Shown piece by piece: positions 46,440 through 58,494 of a stretch of DNA of 64,000 bases (position 1 is the first letter of the stretch; each line of letters begins with the position of its first letter). The translations under genes were made by a program, and so were the position numbers. The DNA is from Brassica napus. Its lineage: Eukaryota > Streptophyta > Magnoliopsida > Brassicales > Brassicaceae. The stretch lies in the NCBI RefSeq assembly GCF_020379485.1, contig NC_063442.1, positions 15,374,009 through 15,438,008 on the forward strand, given 5' to 3'. Under the pieces are notes generated by a model, which did not search any database, was not told the origin of the DNA, and worked only from the letters and a program-made list of their open reading frames with translations.

Positions 46440-47677
46440 CTAGATTTTGACCCGCGCTTAGAAAGCGCGGGTTTATTTTTGAAATTAAATAAATTATTTT
46501 AATATAAAATTGTGTATAGGTTTGAGAACATTTATCCGGAAACGCGAACCGAACTTTACCAAACTGAAAAATCGAAACAAAAATTGAACTGAATTTCATT
46601 AAGAACCGAATAGATCATATATCTATAGAATAAAAAAAAATGAAACCAAATCAAAACCAAATGGGTACTTGAATATTTAAAATACAACTTATGTACTTAC
46701 AAATATTAATTATATGTATTTTCTAAATAACAAAATATCTTAAAATACTATTTATAAATTGAATTACTTGAAAAACTGAATTACCCAAATATTTTTATAC
46801 AAAATATTAAAATTATCTGATATTTTTATTTGAACAATTTAAATTGCCCGATTTTTAAACTGAAAACTCACAAATTATCAGATTTTTTTGTTTGCATATT
46901 ATTAGCAAGTTCTCAACTTTGCTATCAAACCAAAAAACGAAATAACACAACTGACCAAACGTTGTAAATTCTTGAACAGTTTCTATATTTCTTGAACCAA
47001 AACACCAATAACCAAGATACTGAGGTGATGAAGATTAATAGTGCATTTACATTTACATAAACCTAAACCAATGTACGTAAGCCTGAACCAATGTATATAA
47101 GCTTAAACTGGTCGTTAACATTAAGTTTGGGCGTTAAAATTTGCCAATGCATATTAAAAAATGTACCAACATTTCAAAAATAGTAGTCTGACATATTATT
47201 AAAGATCTCAATTAAATAAGTTTATTCCAAGAAATATTCTCTAACTTCAAATGTAGTTTTATAGTTAATTCAGTTTATATATGTTGATATCACTTTTACG
47301 AAAAATGGTATGAAAATTTGTATAAGTGTCAAGAAGTAAATCACCATAAGATATAAATTAATAAAAAATACTCAATACTTAAGTACCAACTTTGGCTAAC
47401 TGTTAAAGCAAATTAGTCCACAAAATTTCTAATGTTGGTTATTTATGTAATCGGTTTATTTAAATAGGGATTGGAGATTTGCCCCAGACGATTTATACAA
47501 ATCAGTTATAATAACTAATAAGGCCCACACGATTGTAAGCATATACACATATAGTTTTTTGAATTAATACAAAAGCAGTGGTGTGATGTACAGTAGGACT
47601 AAATATTAACAAACTAATAGGCCAAACAACTTTTATAAGTAGATTTCTCAAAACTGCTTCCCTTTTAATAGAATAGA
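46440..47677 (-). mobile_element. Helitron G
   Basis: On the minus strand it starts TCTATTCTATTAAAAGGGAA at 47677 after an A and ends with CCCGCGCTTTCTAAGCGCGG, then GTCAAAATCTAG, at 46440 before a T. 1238 bp, same family as Helitrons C and I. No coding seen. Confidence 0.82.
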
Positions 47678-48578
47678 TAGTTCAAATATTCAACCAATAC
47701 CGTAAGCTATATATAACTACCGTAATCAACCAGCAATCCTCACAAACAATTTTTTTCTCTTCATATATTATTCTTATTTTGACATATTCATAAAATCTGA
47801 TACTTTAGTTGTAAAAATAAATAAATACAGTAATTTGAACAATCAATCGCTTGGTACTAATCAATTTCAATTTTACATAGTAATCACTTGTTTACTGTGT
47901 ATATATAGTTACATATATGCTTATTTTTTATTTTCTAGTTAATAAAAAGAAAAGAGAATATATTATATGTAGAATTATTTTTAAGTAAAAAAATCGAAAA
48001 TCCGGTTTTACTAGTTGAACTGGTCAAATCAGCCAACCAGTAGCTATACCAAGTCGGTGTCCAGTTCAATTTTCAAAACATTGCTTAAAATTTAAAATAT
48101 GATATTTTAAAGAATCATCCTTTAGCGCACACTAATTTATATGTTTTCTTACTTTATTTTTCATTTTTAGAAACTATTTTCTATTTTTTTTATAAGAAGT
48201 AACGAGCATATACTTTGTATTCATCTTTATAATTCACACATGTCAAAAAGTGTAAAATAAAGGCTTAATTTTTTCGTTACTATATGTGGTGGTAGCGGTT
48301 GTTAGCATTTGACAACAATCATAAAGTGATTCATAACATTCTAAATCAGTCTAAACTTGTCAAGATAAAATCTAGTTTCCTCTATCATATGCGATTGCAG
48401 GTGGGTAAATTAAACGTAAATATACATTTTTTTAATATCATCTAAAAATAAAATAATACTAAAATTAGGTAGTGTAAATACAAATATATAAATAACTTTA
48501 TATTTATATTTTCTGATTTATATTAACTAAAGAATATCTTAATTTATTTTTATAAAACTTTCAAATTATTATATTATT
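47678..48578. other. Non-coding AT-rich spacer
   Basis: No gene. Near 48285-48310 a short GGTGGTAGCGGTTGTTAGC stretch resembles the GC-motif hairpin family, suggesting a decayed copy. Confidence 0.5.
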
Positions 48579-48593
48579 ATTGAATTTTAATAT

Positions 48594-48819
48594 TTTTTTT
48601 TGACAACGAAAACTCCATATTTTTTTATTACGATGATTCCAACCAAGTGGTGTCGAGCACCAGCCAAGTTGGGACCTCAGAAAGTACATGGGAAAAACAA
48701 AAGCCGCGAGACCGGGCCCCTTTCGCAAGGCAATCGGCTCGGAGGTTCTTTAAACGTGAAACAAAAGAGATGGAGCAATATTGAAACATAGGACGTAGAT
48801 TAAGAAACTCATCAAACAT
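48594..48819 (-). mobile_element. 5'-truncated LINE (RNase H tail)
   Basis: Flanked by 15-bp duplications with one mismatch (ATTGAATTTTAATAT at 48579-48593, ATTGAATTTCAATAT at 48820-48834). The poly(A) appears as poly-T at the left. On the minus strand it encodes NLRADCLAKGARSRG and EVPTWLVLDTTWLESS, the end of the RNase H-like domain of plant LINEs, then stop codons. Confidence 0.88.
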
Positions 48820-48834
48820 ATTGAATTTCAATAT

Positions 48835-49527
48835 TATATATAGATCAAACAATATAATTATTAAAAAAAGCAATATTAATCTTCATAAAACAACTTTGCA
48901 TTAAAATTATAACTTTATCTGAACTTAAAATATTTAAATTAAACATAATATTAGTTGTAATCATTTTAATTAAGAATTTGTATATTTATTATAATAATAT
49001 GATTTTTAATATTTGTATAAGTATTATTTTTGTCAATGATATTTATATAAGTATATAGTGTGATGATATTGTTAATTTATTATTAAACCATTGTTGTATT
49101 TGTTAGTCAACTACACATAAGTATCCCGAAAACAAACAAAGTTTTAACCGGTATGGCAATCTTACAAATCTATCTATATATATATATATTATGATATTAT
49201 TTGAAAAGTTACTTTCGTACATGTCGAATTCATATTAATTTTCACGATGATCAATTACATGATAGCCTTAATTAATTAAAATTATTATCTAATTGCCTTT
49301 ATAATTTTTAAGTTTCTACTAGTATTTTTTCTAAAAATAACAAAAAGGAAATATATATATCTAAATCTATTTGGAATGTTTTTTATGAACTTTTTTTACA
49401 TTAATTGTTTTCAAAAAGTTAGTAATATTTGTATTGGATTAATAAGAATTAGTTTAACAAATAACTATTTTAAAAATATTGGCCATATATATATAATCAA
49501 TTATAATAAACAAATATGTTATTTATT
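48835..49527. other. Non-coding AT-rich spacer
   Basis: I see nothing beyond AT-rich sequence and a short TA run near 49172-49188. Confidence 0.5.
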
Positions 49528-49536
49528 TTTAATAAT

Positions 49537-50073
49537 GGGCAATTCTCATAAATAGACTATTTTCAAATTTTGGTCACAAAAGTAGACCACAAGAAGGAAA
49601 GTGACCAAAATGTTTCATTTAATAAGTAAAAAGACCATAATACCCTAGATATATAAAAATAATAAAAAATTAAAAAAAAAAACAAAATTAATTAAAAAAA
49701 TTAATTTTTTTTTATATTTTTAGATTATATGTTTTTAAATTTGAACTTTTTTATAATTTTTTTTTTGAATTTTTTTTTCAAAAAATGTTTTTAATTTTTT
49801 TTCAAATTTTCCTTTTGTAATTCGAAAATAGTTTTTGAAACTATTTTTAAAATTTTTATTTTCAAAATTTTAATTTTAATTTTTTATTTTATAAAATTTT
49901 AAGCTTCAATCCCAAATCTCTACCCTTTAAATCTAAACTTTAAGGTTTGGATTAGTTAATCTTAGGGGTATAAATGTATATTTACCTATTTAATGAAATA
50001 TTTTAGTCATTTTTATTCTTAGAGTCTATATTTGTGACCAAAACTTTTTTAGTGCTATCCTTGGGTATTTCTC
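49537..50073. mobile_element. Non-autonomous Mutator-like element, copy 3
   Basis: 537 bp flanked by the perfect 9-bp duplication TTTAATAAT (49528-49536, 50074-50082). Starts GGGCAATTCTC and ends GTATTTCTC. Close in length and interior to copy 1. Confidence 0.87.
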
Positions 50074-50082
50074 TTTAATAAT

Positions 50083-50478
50083 TAGGATATTTATATTTAT
50101 AAAGTATTTACGGATTAAAGAGATGTGCAATTTTCTTTTCAAAATAAATCGTTTAATTTTTTACTTGGAGAATCAATATTTTAATTTCTTCATTTTTCTT
50201 CTTCTAATGTTAATTTTAGACAACACATATTATGTTCTATATAATATTACAAATATACTTACAAATGTAAGATGAGTAACCAACCATACTAAATAAAAGA
50301 ACAAAACTATTCACATTTTATGCTAATTATAACCAAGAAAAAACAGTTAGTTCAATTTTATCCTAATTATAAACTATTCCTAAAAGGATGATTGTTTGGG
50401 TCATAACGAGATTTTATTAGAGACAATTTTAATTGATAGTCTTTTATTTATTTTTCATTAATCTTTTCGTTTCTAGGT
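50083..50478. other. Non-coding AT-rich spacer
   Basis: I see nothing to annotate between the Mutator-like element and the SINE-like pair. Confidence 0.5.
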
Positions 50479-50812
50479 GGACCACCCGTCCCATAGACCC
50501 CAGGTTCACAGCGCTATAGCGCATCGATCCCAACCCCTTCCTTATGAGTTCTCACTAATTCCATAATTATGTTGTTGATGTGCCTCGAACCCAGGACCTC
50601 ATCCTTTAACAACTTTCCCACATGACAAGCTGTCACCAACAATTGACAATTGACAGTTTTTCCTGTGGAAAAGTTGTTAAATGGTGAGGTCATGAGTTCG
50701 AGATGCACTAACAACCTAATTATAGAATTAGTGAGAACTCATAAGGGAGAGGTTGAGGTCCATGTGCTGCAGTGTTGTGAGCCTGGAGTCTATGGGACTG
50801 TGGTCCACGGGA
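50479..50812. mobile_element. Inverted pair of tRNA-derived SINE-like copies
   Basis: Left arm 50479-50623 is the imperfect reverse complement of right arm 50670-50812, with a 46-bp loop. Each copy has AAAGTTGTTAAA and a B-box-like GGTTCGAGGC (left, on the minus strand) or AGTTCGAGATG (right). They share GAATTAGTGAGAACTCATAA and a CTATGGGAC end. The arms look about 80% alike, so the two insertions or the inversion are old. Confidence 0.6.
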
Positions 50813-51375
50813 CGGGAAGAGGCAAGATCTCTTACTAACCCAAAGGGAAGACGTGTATGGTAGATGATACTGCTTCCACTACCTAAACATGGATATATAG
50901 CTCTGAGCCAGACTCACTTCTCCAAGGCTGACTTTGACTCTATTTTGTGAAGTTAAATCTTAATAATGATGTATATGATAATGAAGAAGATGCAGACTTG
51001 TGAATAGAGAAGGTGGCTTGACTTATAGGAGATATATGGAGAGTGAAGAGTACAAAATAAAACTTAATCTGTTATTCTTTACAAGGTCACAAGTTTCTAT
51101 CTTTCATTGTGTACTGGTTGTCTGAAAGTTAAGTATGGTCACAAGTTTCTATATAACATACATACGTGTTTGTTTTGGGCTGTGAAGAAAGCTGTGTTCT
51201 TTGTGTATTTTTAGCAGCTAAACGAATATGACCGGACCGGTTATCACCAAATAAATAATATAACAAGTATACCGAAACTTTGGTACTACATAGCGAGATA
51301 CACTCCGCTTTAACAAAACAAAAATCAGGCAAAAAGAAAACATCTCAACGATCTTAACGCAGAGATTTTAAATTT
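50813..51375. other. Spacer and 3' flank of the small gene
   Basis: Includes the probable 3' UTR of the minus-strand gene ending at 51376. No other feature recognised. Confidence 0.5.
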
Positions 51376-52018
51376 TCACGGCTCGAACTCGTGAACTTGT
51401 TGAAGAACTCGGTAGATTGTAACGTTAGATCTTGTAGACGTTGTAATTTCTTCATCATGAGACCGAAGAGTCGATGTCGGAATCATAGATCTCGTGAAGA
51501 AACTTTTCTTCTCTTCGACGAACGAGTTGTGTCTCTTCCTTACGTTACGGACATGACGTGGCGTTGGATAAACCGGAGTGTCACAGCTGGCTCTGTGTTT
51601 AACCCAACCCGGTTTTGGTTTCTCGGTTGAGTTCTTCAAAATTAAAATGGATCTTTATCATTAAGTGAGAAACTTGGTGTATCTTCAAAAAGTTCAAACA
51701 AAACCAAACTTACGTGGATGAGAGAAGATGAGATTGGTACGGGACACTTAACCGGGCGATCTTCTTCTTCCGGTTCAACCGGATGCTCAACCGGACAAAA
51801 TTCTATGTCGAGCTGGTTGTTTTCTTCATCGTATTCCATCAAAATTGTCTCCTCCTCACTAGCTTCTTTGCCCTAATTAACGAAGTCCAAGAAAACAAGA
51901 GAAACATTAGAGCAAATGGGTGTCTTATGCAGTTTTCAAAAATAAAGTGTCAAACTTATACAGTAAAGAAAGATTTGGTTAGGGGAAAGGAAAAACTCAC
52001 TGAGGAATCGAAGTCCAT
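51376..52018 (-). CDS. Small plant protein of unknown function, three exons
   Basis: Exons 52001-52018, 51714-51872 and 51376-51633 have GTGAGT and GTAAGT donors and AG acceptors, all in phase 0, giving 144 residues. The N-terminal half is acidic (EEETILMEYDEENNQ, then EPEEEDRPVKCPVP), the second half basic (RHVRNVRKRHNSFVEEKK) and rich in Ser/Thr, ending VLQQVHEFEP. There is no signal peptide or membrane segment. The three consistent splices and base composition above the AT-rich surroundings argue that the gene is real. I do not recognise the family. A TATATAAATA stretch near 52118-52130 and a CA/CT-rich leader precede it. Confidence 0.75.
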
Positions 52019-52117
52019 GAGCTTGATGAAGATGAAGGAGATGAGAGGGGGCTGTGATTGTGAGAGTGTGTGTGTGTGTTTAAAGAGGTAAAAAGAAAAG
52101 ATAAAGTGCAGAGGTAA

Positions 52118-52131
52118 AAATATATAAATAA
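52118..52131 (-). promoter_or_regulatory. TATA-like box of the small gene
   Basis: TTTATTTATATATTTTT on the minus strand lies about 100 bp upstream of the ATG at 52018. The following CA-repeat leader (near 52060-52080) would be the 5' UTR. Confidence 0.45.
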
Positions 52132-52506
52132 AAGTTGGTCTCGCATGAAAAGAAGTGATTTTTAACCCCACAGTGAAAAAAGATGGGAGGCAGAAAAAGA
52201 TTCCTTAACCTCCCACTATTTTTTTCTTTGCTTTTTAGGTCCGTTTTCACATAATTCAAATGGTGTATGGGTAACAAAATTTTTTGTGGATCTTTTTTAA
52301 TAGTAGCAATTGGTGTCAACTCCAAAACACGAAATACATTGATGGAGTGTATAAAGTAAATTATCAAATTTTTCAACTACAACAAAATGAACTGTAACCC
52401 AAATAATTGTTTATAAAATCTTGCTAGAGGACACTGCAAATATATATCAAATGACAATCACGGTATTTATCCAGATAGTTAAATTAAAATTTTATAGAAA
52501 TAACAT

Positions 52507-52507
<1 letters not shown>
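52132..52507. other. Upstream flank of the small gene
   Basis: Probable distal promoter of the gene at 51376-52018. No motif stands out. Confidence 0.4.

Positions 52508-52559
<52 letters not shown>
52508..52559. repeat. (TA)n microsatellite
   Basis: About 26 uninterrupted TA units. It can extrude as a cruciform and is likely length-variable. Confidence 0.95.
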
Positions 52560-52562
<3 letters not shown>

Positions 52563-52613
52563 CATATAAAAACTAATGTAGTGTATATATCTCCATATAA
52601 AAACTAATGTAGT
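52555..52613. repeat. 28-bp tandem duplication next to the TA repeat
   Basis: TATATCTCCATATAAAAACT and following bases occur twice in a row (52555-52582 and 52586-52613). Confidence 0.85.
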
Positions 52614-53085
52614 TTTTATGAATTTATTGAATTGTATCACTATTTTTCCAGGGTCTAAAAAGAAGATTTATAGAACGACAATGAATTATATTCACGTTCC
52701 TGCTTTTAACAAAAGGAGATGATATCTTTTCTGAAAATCCGAACAATCTTTCACTTTGTTTCATGTCTTACTTTTCTTTTCTTTCTTCCTTTTCTTTTAG
52801 GTTTTGAAGCAGAGGTGATGTAGAGAAAGCTATCGCTCGTATTCCGTAAAAACTACAAATAAATTGCAAAAAAAGAGTAATATCTAAAGCCGGTCGTTAC
52901 GGGAAAGCATGAGGTCGACCACTTTACTTTACTCAACAAGCCGTTTTCTGTATGGACATAGAAAAGCTATCTTACTATAAATACACAACCCCAGTGTATA
53001 TAAATAACGATATATATACGGTAAAAGGTTAAAGTAGTATAATCAATCTTGGTATCGTTTAATACATATATCAGAATTTGAATGC
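52614..53085. other. Non-coding spacer
   Basis: I see no gene. CTATAAATAC near 52975 would be a plausible TATA box, but no coding sequence follows except the LINE relic. Confidence 0.45.
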
Positions 53086-53097
53086 ATCTATATACGT

Positions 53098-53618
53098 TCA
53101 TATTCGGTGGAAGTCTAGATGTTGATACTATATGCCTCCTATGCGGTAATGCTGATGAATCAAGGAATCATTTATTCTTTGAGTGTCCATATTCGGTGGA
53201 AGTTTGGTCATCTATCTGTGCTCGTCTCAATTTTACCTCTCCTCCAACCTCATGGAATGCGACTATGGCGTGGTTACCGAATGCTTCTTCAGATCGTTCT
53301 ATCAAAATTGCTCTACTACAAGCTTGGCAAGCAACTGTTTACAGCTTATGGCAAGAGCGTAACATCAGATTCCATTCAGGTCTAACGATTCCATCCTCTG
53401 TCTTGGGTAGGAACATCCATCGCATGGTCTCAGACAAGTGCATGGCAATGGTCGCTCTTGGTCAAACATTAGGAACTCCCCTCCTGCGCATTTGGAAGCC
53501 TCCATGATGCTAACCGGGTCTCATTTAACTTGTTTCTGTTTGTAAAATACAATCAACTCTTTATGTTGCTTGCTTCTTCTATTTAAATTAATGAAAACCC
53601 TTTAACAAAAAAAAAAAA
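53098..53618 (+). mobile_element. 5'-truncated LINE with zf-RVT domain
   Basis: Perfect 12-bp duplication ATCTATATACGT at 53086-53097 and 53619-53630, with a poly(A) tail at the right end. The reading frame up to 53507 encodes the zinc-binding region found after the reverse transcriptase (CLLCGNADESRNHLFFECPY, then the W-rich stretch TVYSLWQERNIRFHSG), ending in stop and a 3' UTR. The apparent ATG at 53082 lies before the left copy of the target duplication, in flanking DNA, and is not the LINE's start. The perfect duplication and open frame suggest a fairly recent insertion. Confidence 0.93.
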
Positions 53619-53925
53619 ATCTATATACGTCATGCGTGTTTAAGGGTGGCCTTTGTTCTACAACTTGTTCTCCGTCAAAAGTATTATCAACCATCGACAA
53701 GCCTCCAATTCAATGAAAAAAATTTAAACATCTATCTAAAAAATGTATTGTAAAATAAATAATAAGTAAATACACAATATAAGAAATAAAAATATTATAT
53801 TAAAAATTTATCATAATATTAGAGTAAATAAATAAAAAATATAATAAAAATAAATAATAAGTAAATATAGTATATGAGAAATAAAATATTATATTAAATA
53901 TATATCGTAATATTATCATTGATAT

Positions 53926-53940
53926 ATTTTTTTGACAGCT
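53926..53940 (-). mobile_element. Ultra-short retroposed insert (poly-T plus GACAGCT)
   Basis: 15 bp (ATTTTTTTGACAGCT) flanked by perfect 16-bp duplications ATATTATCATTGATAT (53910-53925 and 53941-53956). Same design as 5952-5966. The GACA after the T run matches the 3' end of the LINE at 48594 (TTTTGACAACG). Confidence 0.65.
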
Positions 53941-55962
53941 ATATTATCATTGATATAAAAACAAGAAATTTAGAATAAATAAATATACAAAATAAGAAAA
54001 GTTAAACAGTAAGTAAATATACTATATAAAAAATAGAAAAACTAAATTAAACATATATCTGAAAAATGTATAGTTAAATAAATAATAAGTAAATATACAA
54101 TATGCAAAAAATATAAAAGGGACCTTTTGAGGCTCCATAGAACGTCCACATCACCAAAAAATACTTTTCCGAAAGAAGCCATGTGGCATTGTTAGTAAAA
54201 GCTAAAATAAAAATAATAAGTAAATATACAAGAAGAATAAATAATAAGTAAATATAAAAGATAAAATAGAAGAAATAGAAATATTACATTAAAAAATAAT
54301 AAGTAAATATACAATATAAGGAAAATAAATAATAAGTAGATATACCATGTGAAAAATATAAATATTACATTAAACATCTATCATAATTTTATCATTTGAT
54401 ATAAAAGCAAGAAAATTAGAATAAGGAAACATACAATATAAAAATAAACAATAAATAAATATACAATTAAGAAATGAAAAAAAATTAAACATCTATCTGA
54501 AAAATGTATAGTAAAATAAATAATAAGTAAATACACAATGTAAGAAATAAAAATATTATATTAAATATTTATCGTAATATTAGAATAAGTAAATATAAAA
54601 TATAAGAAAACATAAATAATAAGTAGATGTAGTATATAAGAAATAAAATATTAAATTAAATAAATATCGTAATATTATCATAGATATAAAAGAAAAAACT
54701 TAGAATAACTAAATATACAAAATAAGAAAACATAAACAGTCAGTAATATACAATATAAAAATGGTAAAACTAAATTAAATATATATCTGAAAAATTTATA
54801 GTTAAATAAATAATAAGTAAATATACAATATAAAAATAAAAATATTACATTAAACATCTACTAGAATATTAGAATAAGTAAAATAAATAATAATTAAATA
54901 TACAATATAAGAAATAAAAAAATACATTAAACATGTATCTGAAAAAATATTAGAAAATAAATAATAAGTAAATATGTAATATAAGAAATAAAAATATTAC
55001 ATTAAACATCTATTGTAATATTACAATTAGATATAAAAACAAAAACAAATAGATAAGTAAATATAAAATAAAATAACAAGTAACTATTACAATATAAGAA
55101 AAGGAAAACTTTTCAAATATATAGTTTTACATATTTATTATTTTCAAATAGTTTTATAAGTAAATATACAATATAAGAAAAAAAAGCATACAATATAAGA
55201 AATATAAATATTATATTAAACATCTATCTTAATATTATCATTTGATATAAAAATAAGAGAATTAGAATAAGTAAAAATAAAATATAAAAAATATAAAAAT
55301 ACGTAAAATACAATTAAGAAATGAAAAAACTAAATTAAAAATCTTTCTGAAAAATATATAGTAAAATAAATAATAAGTAAATATACAATATAAAAAATAG
55401 AAATATTATATTAGACATCTAATGTAATATAAAAATAAATAATATGTAAATATACAATATAAGAAATGGAAAAACAACATTAAGCATCTATATGAAAAAA
55501 TGTACTTTTTTACATTTCTATTATTTGCAAATATTTTTATTAGTAAATATATACAATATAGAAAAAAATAAGTAAATATACAATTTAAGAAATAGAAATG
55601 TTACATATTATAAAAAATAAACAAAAAATAATTAATATTTAAATATAGTATATAAGAAATAAATATATTATATTAAATATATATCGTAATATTATCAATG
55701 ATATAAAATCAAATAATTTATAATAAGTAAATATACAAAACAAGAAATGATAAAAAATAAGTAAATATACAATATAAAAAAAAAATAGAAAAACTAAATT
55801 AAACATCTATCTGAAAAATGTATAGTTAAATAGAAAAATGTATAGTTAAATAATAATAAGCAAATATACAATATAAGAAATAGAAATATTATATTAAACA
55901 TCTATCTTAATATCACCATTTGATATAAAAACAAAAAATAGAATAAATAAATATACAATATA

Positions 55963-56278
55963 GAGAAATTCTTTATGACAGATTATATAGTGTTTGTCAC
56001 AAAATAGCATTTTTTAAGTTTTTGACACAAAAATAGATGAAAAATGACCAAAAGAAGTTTTGTTATAGTGTAAAAATACATTTATACTTTAGGGTTAACT
56101 ACTCTAGACTTAGGGTTTAGAGTTAATGGGTGAATTTTTGAAGATATGATTTCAAAATTTTAAAAGTAAAATATTAATATTAAAAAATTTAAAATAAAAG
56201 GGCTGTTTTGTTCATTTTCTTTATTGAAAGTTATTTTTGTGACAAAAACTTAAAAATAGTTATTTGAGAGAACTGTCT
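55963..56278. mobile_element. Non-autonomous Mutator-like element, copy 4
   Basis: 316 bp flanked by the perfect 9-bp duplication TACAATATA (55954-55962, 56279-56287), a phrase of the surrounding tandem array. Starts GAGAAATTC, ends AACTGTCT. Shorter interior than the other copies. Confidence 0.87.
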
Positions 56279-56405
56279 TACAATATAAAAAAAACTAAAT
56301 AATAAGTAAATATACAATATAAGAAATCTAATCTATTAATTTAGGATCTTATTTTTATCTACTATTAACAAGTCATAGTAGGACCAATTAAAAAATTAGT
56401 TAATA

Positions 56406-56665
56406 CTCTTTCTGTTTTATAATAAGTGTCATTCTAATTTTTTTTTCTTGTTACACAAAAAGTGTCACTTTACATTTCCAATGCAAACTATATTTAATTT
56501 TAGCAAAACAATTAATTGCAATCTGCATTGATTTTATAAATAATTTTATTTATCTCAAATACTATTCGTCAGATAGGTGTAATTAATAATAACTTACATA
56601 TATTTCAGCAACTTTATTAATTTTGTGAAAAATGTCATACTGACACTTATTCAGAAACGAAGGAG
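56406..56665. mobile_element. Stowaway-like MITE 1 (Tc1/mariner)
   Basis: Inverted ends CTCTTTCTGTTTTATAATAA and TTATTCAGAAACGAAGGAG, flanked by TA. The shared AATAAGTGTCA motif is typical of plant Stowaway MITEs. 260 bp, non-coding. Confidence 0.85.
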
Positions 56666-58058
56666 TAGAACATATTTAATTATATATATTAATAATAAAC
56701 CAACTATAAATTTGAATTTTTTTTGAATTGTAACAAAATTTGTTGAAAAAAAATCTAAAAAATCTTACTTGAAATTTTAAATATTTTTATAAAATACCAT
56801 ATATTTTTTTTGTCATCAAAACACATATTAATTAATTTTGTAATTGGTAATATAATGTTATAATAAATCAAAGATAACTAAACTTGTATTATAAAACAAG
56901 AAAATAAAAATTATATACTATTTTTTTTATAAATTCTATAATTATATTCTGTATTATAAAAAATGAAGTGATATATGAAAAAAAATATTAAATAGGTAAA
57001 TTCACAAAAAAAAAATATTTTTTCATTTAAATAAATTACCACTCATCCTTAAAATTTGTTAAAATTCATAAACTATGTAATAGTTTTATACAAAAATAAA
57101 TTTATTAACATAGGTTAAACTTTTATATCTACAACTATATATTATCTTTTTTGTTTATTTTGGAACTCTCAATTACATATTGTTAAAATGTTTATATACA
57201 AAATGTATAATAGTATATAATAACCTTTAGTTCATATACTATTTAAAAATATGTTATTAGAAACTATGAAATTTTAGTAATTCATTTAAATTATTAATTA
57301 AAATCAAATTTTGATTATATTTCTTAAACAACTATAACAAAATTTATTGAAATTGTTTTAGAAAATATTACCAAAAATTCAAATATTGTATTTAAAATAA
57401 TGTAGTAACAAAAAAAAAAATCAAAACTGATGAAATCTTCAAAACTCATGAAATCTTCAAAAACTCAAAAATAGTAGTGTAATTTTTCAAAGTTTTCTTG
57501 AAAAAAATATAAAAATTTAAAAAATATTCAAACTCAAAAATAATAATATTTTCAAATTTTACAAAAGATAAAATCATAGATAATAAAGAATAACTTTTTG
57601 AAATACACCACGAAAAAAGAACCTATATATGTTGTAAAAATTAAAGCAACCTAATATTTTGAAATCTTAATTAAAAATAAAAATATAATTATATCACTAC
57701 ATCCAAAAAAATATCTTATATCAATAAAATTTACTAAAATAATATGATAGATGCTAGTATGTATAAAATTTACTAAAATAGTATTGCTTATAAATCTCAT
57801 AAAATACTAAAATAATACATGTTAAAGTATATATATTTTTTAAACACAACATGTAAATATAAATTATCATAAACATATTTATTTTTTATAATATAATAAA
57901 TATATTTTTAAATGTATTATAGAAAAATGTATAAATTAAAGAAAAAACATATTTCAAAAGATGTTATCTATTTGATTATTTCATATTTTTATTTTATTGT
58001 ACCTAATTCGAAAATATATTAGTAATTAATAAAAAAATAAATAACAAATTAAAATGTA

Positions 58059-58295
58059 CTCCCTCTGTTTTTAATTGTAGGTAATTTTAGCAAAAAAAAC
58101 ATTTGTTTCACAATATAAGTAGTTTACATATTTCAATGCACTTTTTCATTTATTGGACATTGTGTGACCATTGAAATAATGTTATTTTTTATAATTGGTT
58201 GAATTTATTGATTAAATGATACTTTTTTTAAAATTAAAATTTTCTGAATATTAGTGCTTTTAAGTAAAACTACTTATATTTTAAAATAGATGGAG
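58059..58295. mobile_element. Stowaway-like MITE 2 (Tc1/mariner)
   Basis: Inverted ends CTCCCTCTGTTTTTAATTG and TTTTAAAATAGATGGAG, flanked by TA. 237 bp, non-coding, a different subfamily from MITE 1. Confidence 0.83.
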
Positions 58296-58494
58296 TATTA
58301 AGCAAATCACTATATATTAATAATACCAAATAAAAAATATAAATAATAATATTACCGAGTTACACAATATATAATAATAAAGTAGAAATTATATATTTAA
58401 AATATTTATAATTATATCAAATACATTTATAAAATAAAAAGATATCCGCACGGACGTACGCATTAAAATATAGTGGAAAACTATATCAAACATC

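Larger units (their letters stand above)
53715..56326. repeat. AT-rich degenerate tandem array
   Basis: About 2.6 kb built from variants of a few phrases: AAATAATAAGTAAATATACA, ATATAAGAAATAGAAATATT, TTAAACATCTATCTGAAAAA and ATCGTAATATTATCATTGAT. They recur in similar order every 75-250 bp. G and C are rare. It contains no coding frame. It is interrupted by a micro-insert (53926-53940) and a Mutator-like element (55963-56278). Matching sequence continues beyond Helitron H at 58474-58494 and 58833-58862. Confidence 0.85.
56327..58473 (+). mobile_element. Helitron H
   Basis: Starts TCTAATCTATTAATTTAGG after AAGAAA and ends at a decayed hairpin (CCGCACGGACGTACGC) and ATATAG before TGGAAAAC. Joining the flanks gives AAGAAATGGAAAAC, which occurs intact at about 55459 in the same tandem array, so the ends are confirmed by an empty-site paralogue. 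The canonical CTAG end has become ATAG. It carries two Stowaway-like MITEs and otherwise AT-rich non-coding DNA. Confidence 0.8.

Noticed and set aside
53082..53507. Host gene starting at the ATG at 53082
   Set aside because: The ATG lies before the left copy of the LINE target duplication, and the protein is a LINE zf-RVT domain.
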